From the NCBI GenBank assembly GCA_900128585.1, contig LT642239.1, forward strand, positions 3,142 through 29,219: a stretch of 26,078 nucleotides of DNA, in the 5' to 3' direction. The stretch comes from Stramenopiles sp. TOSAG23-3 (lineage: Eukaryota; Sar). How positions within the stretch are numbered: position 1 is the first letter of the stretch; the number at the start of each line of letters is the position of its first letter. The position numbers and the translations under genes are program-made. Under the pieces are notes generated by a model that was given only the letters and a program-made list of their open reading frames with translations, had not been told where the DNA came from and did not search any database. Positions 8,240 through 18,113 of the stretch are shown piece by piece.

Positions 8240-9769
8240 ATGTTCCGAAGTATTGTTGCCCGCGCGAGCTCAAAGCGTGCGCTGTCCCGTGGAATCAAGA
8301 CGACCGTCGCGCGCCACGAAGAGCCGGCTTTGACTCGTATTTACGGAGGCCTGCAAGACCAAGACAGGATATTTAGTAACATTTACGGGGAAGAAAGTTG
8401 GCGAATCGATGCTGCCATGAAGCGTGGGGACTGGTTCCGCACAAAGGACTTGTTGACCATGGGCCCGGACGGTATCGTCGACGAAGTCAAGGCGAGTGGT
8501 TTGCGGGGGCGAGGCGGGGCTGGGTTCCCGTCCGGCTTGAAGTGGAGCTTCATGCCGAAAGCATCCAACGACGGACGACCACAATTTTTGGTCGTAAACG
8601 CCGACGAGAGCGAGCCAGGCACCTGTAAAGATCGAGAAATCATGCGCAAGGAACCGCACAAGTTGATCGAGGGCTGCCTCTTGGCCGGTTTCGCCATGCG
8701 GGCCCGCGCAGCGTACATTTACATCCGTGGCGAGTTCTTCAACGAGGCCATGATCATGGAAGAAGCCGTCCACGAGGCCTACCAGAAGGGCTTTCTCGGA
8801 AACAACGCCTGCGGAAGTGGTTACGACTTCGATGTATACATTCACCGTGGGGCTGGCGCCTACATCTGTGGGGAAGAAACTGGCCTTTTGGAGAGCCTCG
8901 AAGGGCGGCAAGGCAAGCCCCGCCTGAAGCCGCCGTTCCCGGCAAACTGCGGGCTCTATGGGTGCCCCACGACCGTGACCAACGTCGAAACGGTGGCCGT
9001 CTCGCCGACCATTTTGAGGCGGGGGGGCGACTGGTTCGCGTCCTTCGGACGCCCCAACAACGCAGGCACGAAACTTTTTTGCATCAGTGGGCACGTGAAC
9101 AACCCCTGCACGGTCGAGGAAGAGATGAGTATCCCGTTGAAGGATTTGTTGGAAAAGCATTGCGGCGGCGTTCGAGGCGGCTGGGACAACATGCTTTTTA
9201 CAATCCCAGGGGGATCGTCCGTACCGGTGATCCCCAAGTCTGTATGCGACGATGTGTTGATGGATTTCGACGCCTTGAAGGAAGTTCAAAGTGGGCTGGG
9301 AACGGCAGCCGTCACCGTCTTCGACAAGTCAGTCGACCCGATCGCTTGCATTAGGCGCCTCGCCCATTTTTACAAGCACGAAAGTTGTGGCCAGTGTACT
9401 CCCTGCCGGGAAGGGACGGGCTGGCTGGAACAAATGCTCGACAGGATGGAAGTGGGCGATGCGGACAAGCGCGAAATCCCAATGCTCGAGGAAGTCTCGC
9501 GGCAGATCGAAGGGCACACAATTTGCGCCCTAGGAGATGCCGCGGCCTGGCCCGTGCAAGGCTTGATTCGCCACTACAACGATACGTTGCACGAGCGTAT
9601 TGACGATGCTGCCAACGGCACGTTAGATCTTAGCAAATATTACCAACGGTCTTGGACTGGTGGGGAGTTTACGAACCAGGAGTGGGTCAAACAGCACGGC
9701 GAAGGGAAGACGTGGGAGCCGAAGAAGGCATCATCCTTATCAAGTGCTGCCGCACCAGAAGAAAAGTGA
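8240..9769 (+). CDS. NDUFV1: Complex I 51-kDa subunit, NADH-binding flavoprotein 1 (mitochondrial)
   Basis: A 509-residue protein. The ATG at 8240 (AACC-ATG) is chosen because it begins a typical mitochondrial presequence, with residues 1-21 rich in Arg, Ser and Ala and lacking acidic residues; the open frame upstream has no ATG. The subunit carries the FMN and the NADH site at the tip of complex I and passes electrons to cluster N3. Visible signatures are [13 protein letters not shown] (90-102), [14 protein letters not shown] (120-133), [19 protein letters not shown] (204-222) and the N3 cluster cysteines in [13 protein letters not shown] (C383, C386, C389) with C429 in [11 protein letters not shown]. 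All ligands are present, so the protein should be functional. The extra C-terminal tail after about 490 is Ser/Ala-rich. It is intact in one exon and convergent with the temptin gene. Confidence 0.99.
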   Translation: MFRSIVARASSKRALSRGIKTTVARHEEPALTRIYGGLQDQDRIFSNIYGEESWRIDAAMKRGDWFRTKDLLTMGPDGIVDEVKASGLRGRGGAGFPSGLKWSFMPKASNDGRPQFLVVNADESEPGTCKDREIMRKEPHKLIEGCLLAGFAMRARAAYIYIRGEFFNEAMIMEEAVHEAYQKGFLGNNACGSGYDFDVYIHRGAGAYICGEETGLLESLEGRQGKPRLKPPFPANCGLYGCPTTVTNVETVAVSPTILRRGGDWFASFGRPNNAGTKLFCISGHVNNPCTVEEEMSIPLKDLLEKHCGGVRGGWDNMLFTIPGGSSVPVIPKSVCDDVLMDFDALKEVQSGLGTAAVTVFDKSVDPIACIRRLAHFYKHESCGQCTPCREGTGWLEQMLDRMEVGDADKREIPMLEEVSRQIEGHTICALGDAAAWPVQGLIRHYNDTLHERIDDAANGTLDLSKYYQRSWTGGEFTNQEWVKQHGEGKTWEPKKASSLSSAAAPEEK

Positions 9770-9868
9770 ACAGGGCAGAATGTTGAAATTAAGATGGTCT
9801 TAAAAATATACGCAATTATCGCGCAGTATTTTAACCTCAACAAGATTATTTACGAAGTAATTCTTATA

Positions 9869-9879
9869 CCCCCCCCCCC
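9869..9879 (+). repeat. C11 homopolymer
   Basis: Eleven consecutive C residues in the 206-nt convergent spacer between NDUFV1 and the temptin gene. Its length may be unreliable in assembly. Confidence 0.9.
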
Positions 9880-9975
9880 GCACAACATAAAGAGTGTGTT
9901 AATTTGTTTAGAGTGTTACTTAGTAATACCCAGAACAGCTTTTATTTATAACCCGGCGTGCCGTGCACAATTTTT

Positions 9976-11670
9976 TCACAACTCTTTGTAGTGACGCCTG
10001 GGCCAATTTGGTAAATTAGACAAATGCACTTCTTCGGCTGGTGGTGGAAGAATGGACCAAGTTTTCTTCAGCTGGTCTTCCTCCTGTGAAAGGTTTGAAG
10101 CAGCCTGGGTAGGCGGGATCGCGGCGTACTCGGACGCTACTTCATGGTACTCTACGTCTGGCGAATGATCCAAGACTCCTTCCGAGAATTTCCAAGATCC
10201 GGTGAGGCCCGAACTCTGACTGATGTTTGCAACGTCTGGGCTAGAGGAAGACCGCTCGCCGGGCGAATGGACGGACGTTGCCTCGGACAGTTGGTGCTGA
10301 AGCTCGTTCAGCATGATAGACAACTCCTCATCCCTCATCTCCTTCTGCTTTCTCAATTTGTTTATGGTGTTTTTCCCCGGGACAAAGAACGGCCGCGTGC
10401 AGTCGCGTTGGGGGCTCGACAGAGATTCCCCAAAGCAGAGGGACCCGCCGTTCAACTCCGCCTTTTCCCTTAAATGTGGAGCAAGTTTTGACAAGTAATG
10501 TTCTCGGGCTCGTCTTCGAAAGTTTGACACCGCAGGCTGACACGTAGAAGGCCTGAATCTGAACCTTGGCAGCACCGCTATCTTTCCATTTGACAACGTC
10601 GTGGTATTTCCCCTCTTTTGGGAGACCAAATCTTCGTTTGGAAACAACTTTTTGTTAATTTCGGCCCAGTTAATTTCGGGTTGGGATTCTTGCTGTTCGA
10701 CTAAGAAGTCATTGAAAAGGGCGAACCAGTCCGATTCGTACCACGGCCGCTGCTCGTCCTCAACAAGCCGGTTGCGTCGCGCCATAGTCCGGGTGTGGGC
10801 CCTGACTTGATCAGCGCGAACCTCACACATCCGGACATTCATGTCATACCTATCTAACTTATTGTACAATGATGGCTCTACCGTGTCTTCAAACGGTGTC
10901 TGCGGGCGTGAGTTTGCAGTGGACATAGAAATATTGCTCTGTGCCGTGTTGACCCTTGACGTGGGCAGTCGCGCTGTGGAGGCACTCTTTACCCTCTTAT
11001 CCCTTCCCAACGGCTTCAAATTGGAACGGACTAAAGATGCACTCTTGTTCGCTTTCTCTATGCTCGGCATACACAAAAATTCCGCGGTGGAAAGAGAAGT
11101 ATTTCGCACTTGCACGGGATCAGTATATTCTATTTTATACGTATAATTCCTGGGAATATCGGGGGACGTATGCGGTCGCTTTAGCTTGTTATTCTGTTTC
11201 CGCTTTTTAATCGTGCGTTGTCGTCGTCGTCGTCGTCTTCGAACGCCCCCTTTATTCCGCCAGACAGGTGGTTTGAGTTTTTTCACAGACGATCGAGACC
11301 TTGCGGGGTGTTTCAGGTTGGTTGGAAGTGTATTGGGCTGCGCAAGAGGCCAAGTACAACATGGATCGCCTAATTCTTGGCCGTTCGTGAAGCCATCGCC
11401 ATCGCTATCGGCTTTGCACAAAGACTCGGTCCATTTTAAACCCGAATCCAAGAATGCTTGTCCAAAGTTGTTCAACGGGAGCGTTCCACCTTGACACGTT
11501 TTGTGGCCCAGACCCCCGCACAAGCCGTCAAAACATCCTTCTGCCCCTTCGTAGCAAGGCACTCTGTTCGCGTTTGGGAGACGATTTTGGTACGAGGGAC
11601 GGGCTCCGGCCGGACTGCAATGACTGAGAATCACAGCCGACGCAAAAGCTAAATAGGCAAAGGGTTTCAT
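9976..11670 (-). CDS. Secreted temptin-domain protein with a long unrecognised C-terminal region
   Basis: A 564-residue open frame. Residues 1-23 form a signal peptide with a hydrophobic core and an ARPS exit. Residues 24-122 form a temptin domain: NRLPNANRVPC, GGLGHKTCQGG (52-62), NNFGQAFLDSGLKWT (67-81), and the Ca-binding-like DSDGDGFTNGQELGDPCC (88-105). Temptins are small secreted Cys proteins known from molluscan pheromone complexes and common in protists. They usually end here. Instead a basic run follows (RRRRRRRQRTIKKRKQ, 144-159), then about 400 residues of Ser/Arg-rich sequence with few Cys. This has one better-ordered part (about 263-350, with PWYESDWFALFNDFLVEQQ) and a charged helix near 435-463. 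I do not recognise this part. Either it is a true fusion, or two genes overlap (a candidate internal start is Met201 at 11070), or a 150-nt in-frame intron (11299 to 11150) removes the Arg tract. Confidence 0.7.
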   Translation of the reverse strand: MKPFAYLAFASAVILSHCSPAGARPSYQNRLPNANRVPCYEGAEGCFDGLCGGLGHKTCQGGTLPLNNFGQAFLDSGLKWTESLCKADSDGDGFTNGQELGDPCCTWPLAQPNTLPTNLKHPARSRSSVKKLKPPVWRNKGGVRRRRRRRQRTIKKRKQNNKLKRPHTSPDIPRNYTYKIEYTDPVQVRNTSLSTAEFLCMPSIEKANKSASLVRSNLKPLGRDKRVKSASTARLPTSRVNTAQSNISMSTANSRPQTPFEDTVEPSLYNKLDRYDMNVRMCEVRADQVRAHTRTMARRNRLVEDEQRPWYESDWFALFNDFLVEQQESQPEINWAEINKKLFPNEDLVSQKRGNTTTLSNGKIAVLPRFRFRPSTCQPAVSNFRRRAREHYLSKLAPHLREKAELNGGSLCFGESLSSPQRDCTRPFFVPGKNTINKLRKQKEMRDEELSIMLNELQHQLSEATSVHSPGERSSSSPDVANISQSSGLTGSWKFSEGVLDHSPDVEYHEVASEYAAIPPTQAASNLSQEEDQLKKTWSILPPPAEEVHLSNLPNWPRRHYKEL

Positions 11671-13194
<1,524 letters not shown>

Positions 13195-14706
13195 ATGCAG
13201 TTTACACCGCAGCAGCTTGCAGGGGCAGGGCGATACTCACACAAAACCCGCATTGGAAATTGGTGCGAAGATCTGGCCATTGAAGAGGTAAAACTGAATG
13301 ATTTTATGTCTAACAAGCGAAATGGAACATTGCTGACCATGCAGGCAGGCATCCAACAAGAAACGTCGTTGCAGCCGGTCCCGTTGACGTTTGCGAGAGA
13401 GGGCATACTCCGGTTTGGGGACAGCATCAAAATTCAGAGTTTAGCGACAAACGGCACATTGGCCTGTAACATCTTCGAGAGAAACTCACAGGATGGAGAG
13501 AGCTTTGCCGCGTCTTGCGCTCCAGCAGGCAGCAAGACTACTAAAGTGCAACCATCGTGCGCACGAAACACGTTTGTTCTTGAGAAATGGCCAAAGTACA
13601 ACTACCCTGACGACATTCTGCGCGTCGGCCAACCGTTTCTTTTGGGATGTAACCCATCGCTCCGAGTTGATAAGAAGAGTGGGATGCTGCGCAATCTTGC
13701 CTATTTATCCTCGCGGATCGTGGATACAAACAGATTTGCAAAGATGTCCAATCACCAGGAGGTCTGCTTTCAAGGCGGCGACCTCAAGTACAGCATGGTA
13801 TGGACGGCAGTAAACGTTGCAAATCGTCGTTACCAAACTGCGGGGGGGCCTGTCATGGCAAACCAGCCCATCGTGTTCTCGCACAAAGCCACAAACACTC
13901 CCTTGGCCTGCGACCCAAACTACAGTTGCCTCAACGACTTTGGGAACGAATACGAAGTTGCTGGCCACCAGTATCTTAAGTACGGAAAAACGTTGAACTT
14001 GATCAACGAAAAAGATGGTCTTTGCACGGGAGAAGTGCGGCAGCGCGCGGAACTTGCCTACAACCAGTGGGCCATTGTGACCGCTTCGACAGCGGACGAG
14101 GCAATAGACCGCCGCAAGTTCGTAAAGATGACCCCGGAAGTCGTCCTGGAACGGATTTGCAACGCCATTAAAAGCCGTGGATCTCACGGTTTTCGTGGGC
14201 TTGCGCGGTTGTTCAATATAATCGACGACCGGGGAAATGGTGTGCTGGATGCTCAAGAATTTCGTTTTGGGCTGATTGACTTTGGGATCGACCTGCCACA
14301 GGAAGAATTCGACATGGTCCAAAAAGTCTTCGACGTAAACGGCGATGGATTTATCTCTTTCACTGAATTCCTGCAAACGATCCAAGGACCTCTACCCCCA
14401 AATCGCGCGGAAGTAATTCGCCAAGCCTACGACGTTTTAGACAAAAATCACGACGGAGTGCTGACAAAGGCAGATCTAGCAGGTGTATACGATGCGGCAA
14501 AGCACCCCGATGTTGCGAGCAACAGAAAGACCGAAGGGGAGATCCTCGAAGAGTTTTTATCGCACTGGGATACAGAAAAGGCGGATGGAATAATATCATG
14601 GTCTGAATTCGAGCGTTACTACCGTGACATGAGCGCAGGGATTGATAGCGACGAGTACTTTCAAGCGATGGTGGCAGGCGCGTATGGACTGAGCAGCAAA
14701 AAATGA
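13195..14706 (+). CDS. CFAP161: CFAP161 fused to calcyphosine-type EF-hands
   Basis: A 503-residue protein. Residues 15-300 match CFAP161, a cilia protein lining the lumen of doublet microtubules. RIGNWCEDLAIEE (19-31) resembles the family's RxGNWNED opening. It is followed by LNDFMSNKRNGTLLTMQ (34-50), QPVPLTFAREGILRFGDSI (60-78) and beta-rich repeats containing FSHKATNTPLACD. Residues 315-500 match calcyphosine: SHGFRGLARLFNIIDDRGNG, then EF-hand loops at 344-355 (position 3 is Arg, so probably weak), 380-391 (DVNGDGFISFTE, canonical), 416-427 (DKNHDGVLTKAD) and a longer fourth loop at 459-471. The calcyphosine-style ending SAGIDSDEYFQAMVAGAYGL is retained. The combination implies a Ca2+-responsive axonemal component. 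The start is the ATG at 13195. No introns are needed. Confidence 0.9.
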   Translation: MQFTPQQLAGAGRYSHKTRIGNWCEDLAIEEVKLNDFMSNKRNGTLLTMQAGIQQETSLQPVPLTFAREGILRFGDSIKIQSLATNGTLACNIFERNSQDGESFAASCAPAGSKTTKVQPSCARNTFVLEKWPKYNYPDDILRVGQPFLLGCNPSLRVDKKSGMLRNLAYLSSRIVDTNRFAKMSNHQEVCFQGGDLKYSMVWTAVNVANRRYQTAGGPVMANQPIVFSHKATNTPLACDPNYSCLNDFGNEYEVAGHQYLKYGKTLNLINEKDGLCTGEVRQRAELAYNQWAIVTASTADEAIDRRKFVKMTPEVVLERICNAIKSRGSHGFRGLARLFNIIDDRGNGVLDAQEFRFGLIDFGIDLPQEEFDMVQKVFDVNGDGFISFTEFLQTIQGPLPPNRAEVIRQAYDVLDKNHDGVLTKADLAGVYDAAKHPDVASNRKTEGEILEEFLSHWDTEKADGIISWSEFERYYRDMSAGIDSDEYFQAMVAGAYGLSSKK

Positions 14707-14818
14707 GTCATCAGCAGTTTATCGTTCGTCACCTTGCCATTTCGAGCTCAATGCAAACTTCAAAAATAAATTTATCTCATATTTACCGGAATATAGGGTT
14801 TGAGGAAGCTAAATTTAA

Positions 14819-14852
14819 TTACTTAAATAACAGCCAATTTTCTTGTTTTTAA
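14819..14852 (+). repeat. 34-nt dispersed element, copy 1 (downstream of CFAP161)
   Basis: The 34 bases at 14819-14852, core AAATAACAGCCAATTTTC, recur exactly at 18052-18085. This copy starts 112 nt after the CFAP161 stop, in the same sense as the gene. Confidence 0.9.
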
Positions 14853-14917
14853 AATAAATATTTATATATATATATAAAGGAATAAAATATGATGATATGG
14901 TGTGTACATGATGTAGT

Positions 14918-14944
14918 ATAATTATTATAAAAAATAATAATTAT
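14918..14944. terminator. Perfect AT inverted repeat downstream of CFAP161
   Basis: Arms ATAATTATTAT (14918-14928) and its exact complement (14934-14944) flank a 5-A loop. It has the same arm length and A-loop design as 2168-2198, again downstream of a plus-strand gene. A 3'-end role is inferred; AT-rich composition makes chance palindromes likelier here. Confidence 0.4.
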
Positions 14945-15187
14945 TAAATATATATTAGTACTGTATTATGATGATGATGTAAATTAATTATAATTATAAT
15001 CATAGGACTAATAATAATACCATATCATATTTTTTTACATTAAATATGAATGCATTCTATCTCACTTTCATTTCCTTTGAATTCTTTTATCTCATTTTGA
15101 CATGTGCGATTTATACCCCCTGAAAAAACACATAGTTATATACATGAAACCAAACTGCTGTTGGGTGTGATCAAATACCCCAGGAAA

Positions 15188-15529
15188 TTAACAGTAAAAA
15201 AAAAACATGATTATCAATTTGCTTGTCCTGTGCATTCTGCATGTCGGAAATGCCCATGGAAATGTGCCGCCCGCTTCTGTCATGGTTTTAGGGTTGTTTT
15301 CTAACCATCGCCATGCTGACAACACCATTGACCACTCTTTGCAGCTGCCAAAAAAATTACATGAATCACTGTATTGTCCTCTATCACATTTAGAACAAAA
15401 GCCTATCACAACCCCCGATTTTCCTTGCGGACAGCAAGCATAACTCTTTTGGTAAAGTTCCCCTACCAAAACCACCAACAGCAAAGACCTCATGAAGGCT
15501 TGCTGTCGACGACTGCAATTACCGTACAT
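15188..15529 (-). CDS. Small secreted Cys-rich ORF, possible fragment of an ephrin-receptor-like repeat protein
   Basis: A 113-residue open frame with ATG at 15529 and a second ATG at 15493. The segment starting MRSLLLVVLVGELYQKSYA is a good signal peptide. It is followed by CCPQGKSGVVIGFCSKC and DRGQYSDSCNFFGSCKEW. This spacing resembles the GCC2/GCC3 (ephrin-receptor-like) Cys repeat, in which GxYSD...CxxC blocks recur in large secreted or surface proteins. Only about one repeat is present. The expected second Cys after CKE is Trp, and the remainder looks non-coding. The best reading is a relic or the first exon of a gene whose other exons I cannot see. No promoter evidence supports expression. 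Confidence 0.4.
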   Translation of the reverse strand: MYGNCSRRQQAFMRSLLLVVLVGELYQKSYACCPQGKSGVVIGFCSKCDRGQYSDSCNFFGSCKEWSMVLSAWRWLENNPKTMTEAGGTFPWAFPTCRMHRTSKLIIMFFFYC

Positions 15530-15905
15530 GTTCGTTCCGAGTAAAAAAATAAAAAATAAGTCTAGATTTTTGCGCTTTCGTTGTTAATCTATATGAACTT
15601 AAATATCACGTGTGGACTTTTATTGCAAACTTTTGATTTAAAAAACAATAGATTATGCAAACGATTCTTTTCATACAAATTCTAAAGAAATACATATATA
15701 TGTGCATAATGCAAAGTAATGTGCTCTTCTCTCTCGTCTTCATCCACCTTACTTCTTCATATATTCTTCATATATATAGTCATATCATCATAATACATTT
15801 AAAAAAAGTCATTATAAAAAATACATTATTTAAATTACGTTGCATAACATGTAAATAGTATGAAATAATTGTGGACTTTCCCCAAGCACCTACTTCCCTT
15901 TAAAA

Positions 15906-15998
15906 TCGACAAAGTATCCTCCCCATTCTTTTCATATCGACAAAGTATCCTCCCCATTCTTTTCATATCGACAAAGTATCCTCCCCATTCTTTTCATA
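15906..15998. repeat. 31-nt tandem repeat, 3 identical copies
   Basis: Three identical 31-nt units begin at 15906, 15937 and 15968, each containing TCGACAAAGTATCCTCCCC. There are no spacers, so it is a minisatellite, not a CRISPR. Confidence 0.97.
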
Positions 15999-16225
15999 AG
16001 AGATATTCGTTCAATTTCATAGACCATTCCTTCATTTTTTATATGTGATATAATTTGATAGTAAATACAATCTTAGGTATAATCTACAATACCTCGTAGT
16101 AAATATATAGCATATGTTATTTTCATATTTCTCTGTTCTCAACTAAGCCCAACCAAGCATCAGGCACCAAGCCATCTACAAAAGCAGCAGAGCCTTCTCT
16201 GGTGAAAAAAAAGGAGGTACCGTAG

Positions 16226-16274
16226 GTACCCAGTACCCAGTACCCAGTACCCAGTACCCAGTACCCAGTACCCA
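16226..16274. repeat. (GTACCCA)7 minisatellite
   Basis: Seven perfect copies of GTACCCA, preceded by the related palindromic GGTACCGTAGGTACC. Open frames through it encode a low-complexity artefact. Confidence 0.97.
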
Positions 16275-16864
16275 GTCTGTATTGGACGTTCAATGGTTCA
16301 TCCTTTCCCTTCATTCTATTGCTCTGTTGCTTAAGTAAACGCATAATAAATAAGGGTCCTTACCACTATTTAAAAACCACTAATTATATAGAGTCCATTG
16401 GATTGTATAAGATGTCTCTATTGATTAATTATATTAAGAAATAGAATCTTTTATCTTCGAGTGACGAATAATATTTTCGAAAGTAATATATAATACCTTA
16501 ATTATTGAATATGACATGAATGAAACGCTTATTAAATATTTATTATTATGCAAGTCTCTATTAGTGAATTAGCTATAGGGGCTATTATGCTATTATTATA
16601 CTATAATAAAATTAAATAATATGGATTGTTGTGTAACGTTTGTTGTTGTATTATTAGACATGTGATAATAAAAAATGCTGCTGTTTTTTTACCCTCTTCT
16701 TCTTCTACCTTTTTCAGAAATGATGTAGAAGGAAGTACAAAACATCAGGAAGTGAACCCATTTCAAATGTGTACAATGGGCAGACGCATTGAAATATTTC
16801 TCAAGCGAAAACTATTCACCCTGTTTTACCAAAAAATTACAAGGTAACCATCAAACGGATCAAG

Positions 16865-17913
16865 ATGCGCGTCGTCATTATGTCAGGAATGAAGGACGAT
16901 TTTGGGTTCGAAGCAAACACTCAGTTTGTTCCAAGGGGCCCCACCGTACCTGCTTTTGCGTTCCAGTCGAAGCCGACATCGACGGTGTTGAAATCTGAAA
17001 AAGTGATTCGAACGAAGATTGTGGATTCGCAATTTGTAAACTTGAACTATGCCGTCAAAAATTTACGGCATAACCAGAACTTGGGCAGCAAATACGCCAT
17101 TGCATATATTATTTTGAAGGGGAAGGAGCCAAAGTTTAGATGCTCTGGTCATCACGTCCAGCCCATCATTGAGGCAGTTCGAAAATGGAACGATATGCTA
17201 GAGCCCTGCTACGACGCAATAATTTGGGTAGATGCGGAGCATGGGCGTTACACCAACCAGCGTCGGACAGTTGCTTCCAGACCACTTATTGTTAGCGTTC
17301 CAACGTGTCGGTTTTTGGCCAGGCAGGGCCTGGACGAATCGTCTGCTTCCATTATAAAACCCAACTTGGCAAGAAAGTACGACCTTAGACCTGTTCCAAC
17401 CAGCAGAGAAATAATTAAAGAAAATGGCCACCCAGCTTACGGCAGCATCTACGCCCGAATCGAGCAAGGGCCGGGGCCGAACCATTACGATGTAAACCAA
17501 ATTCGTTACAACGAACATGTACAACGAAAAGCTCCGTCGTATACCATGTCTGGTTGGCCGAAGGAGAAGAAGTTGGCATTGCCCGGGGAGGAGGAGGAAG
17601 AAATGGCGGATTCTAACATTATAGATAGCGAAGATGAGGACGAATACGAAGATTACGAAATGATCATAGTCCTCGCCCAGTCTTTGGGGGGGCCCCGAGG
17701 TTTCCAGAGGACGTCCACAAGAGCCGGAGCAAACGACAAGTGTTGCAGGTGAGGCGAAATGAGGTACACTTTATCCAGTGCACGGACGAAAGCCCAGGCC
17801 CCCAATATTTACCGGTGCCTAGTCTATGGGGATTGAGGGGAAATGTCGGCGCAATGTCTAAGCCAGAAAAAATGAACCATGGAACATCGTTCGGAAAAAG
17901 CCCCAGGTTTTAA
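16865..17913 (+). CDS. Sperm-tail PG-rich repeat (STPG/SHIPPO) protein; C-terminus in another frame
   Basis: The frame opened by ATG 16865 (MRVVIMSGMKDDFGF) runs 295 residues to 17752. It contains a SHIPPO repeat, EQGPGPNHYDVNQIRYN then KAPSYTMSGWPKEK (200-235). Downstream, the frame one base earlier encodes two more repeat parts from about 17665 to the TAA at 17911-17913. These are SPRPVFGGAPRFPED, then ESPGPQYLPVPSLWG and NHGTSFGKSPRF, the last a textbook SHIPPO ending. The true product therefore crosses frames. Either one base is missing near the A run at 17657-17660, or a 98-nt intron (17572-17669, weak GTTGGC donor, ATAG acceptor) is spliced; both restore the frame. STPG proteins bind ciliary or cortical microtubules. 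The first 190 residues are unrecognised. The gene is convergent with CAP-CFAP184. Confidence 0.8.
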
Positions 17914-18013
17914 CTCATTCTGACCGGGGGAGAGTAGACTTGTTTTTCGTAAAGGAACTCCGAACTGAACTCTACTGGTATGAAGGAACTCTTAATCTAA
18001 AGTCAAGAAAACT

Positions 18014-18085
18014 TTACTTATAAATAACAGCCATATTTTTGTAAACTGAACTTACTTAAATAACAGCCAATTTTCTTGTTTTTAA
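18014..18085 (+). repeat. 34-nt dispersed element, copy 2, with a degenerate tandem copy
   Basis: The exact copy of 14819-14852 lies at 18052-18085. A diverged copy (about 18014-18051) precedes it at a 38-nt period and shares AAATAACAGCCA and a trailing AACTGAA. It starts about 100-140 nt after the STPG-protein stop, in sense orientation, and 28 nt beyond the convergent gene's stop. Confidence 0.88.
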
Positions 18086-18113
18086 CTGAATTAAGTTTTT
18101 ATAGTTAATTTTT

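Larger units (their letters stand above)
14945..16864. other. AT-rich spacer holding one small ORF and two minisatellites
   Basis: Apart from the small Cys-rich ORF (15188-15529) and the tandem repeats at 15906-15998 and 16226-16274, this spacer shows no supportable gene. A short pyrimidine tract (CCCTCTTCTTCTTCTACC, near 16692) lies about 160 nt upstream of the STPG-protein start. Confidence 0.65.

Noticed and set aside
8270-9289. 339-codon antisense open frame opposite NDUFV1
   Set aside because: It is a shadow of a GC-rich conserved gene; the sense strand encodes intact complex I motifs.
15906-15998. Short CRISPR-like array
   Set aside because: The three 31-nt units are directly adjacent without unique spacers, and the window is eukaryotic, so this is a minisatellite.
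16123-16344. 73-codon ORF with a GYWVLGT repeat
   Set aside because: The peptide repeat is a translation of the (GTACCCA)7 minisatellite, with no other support.
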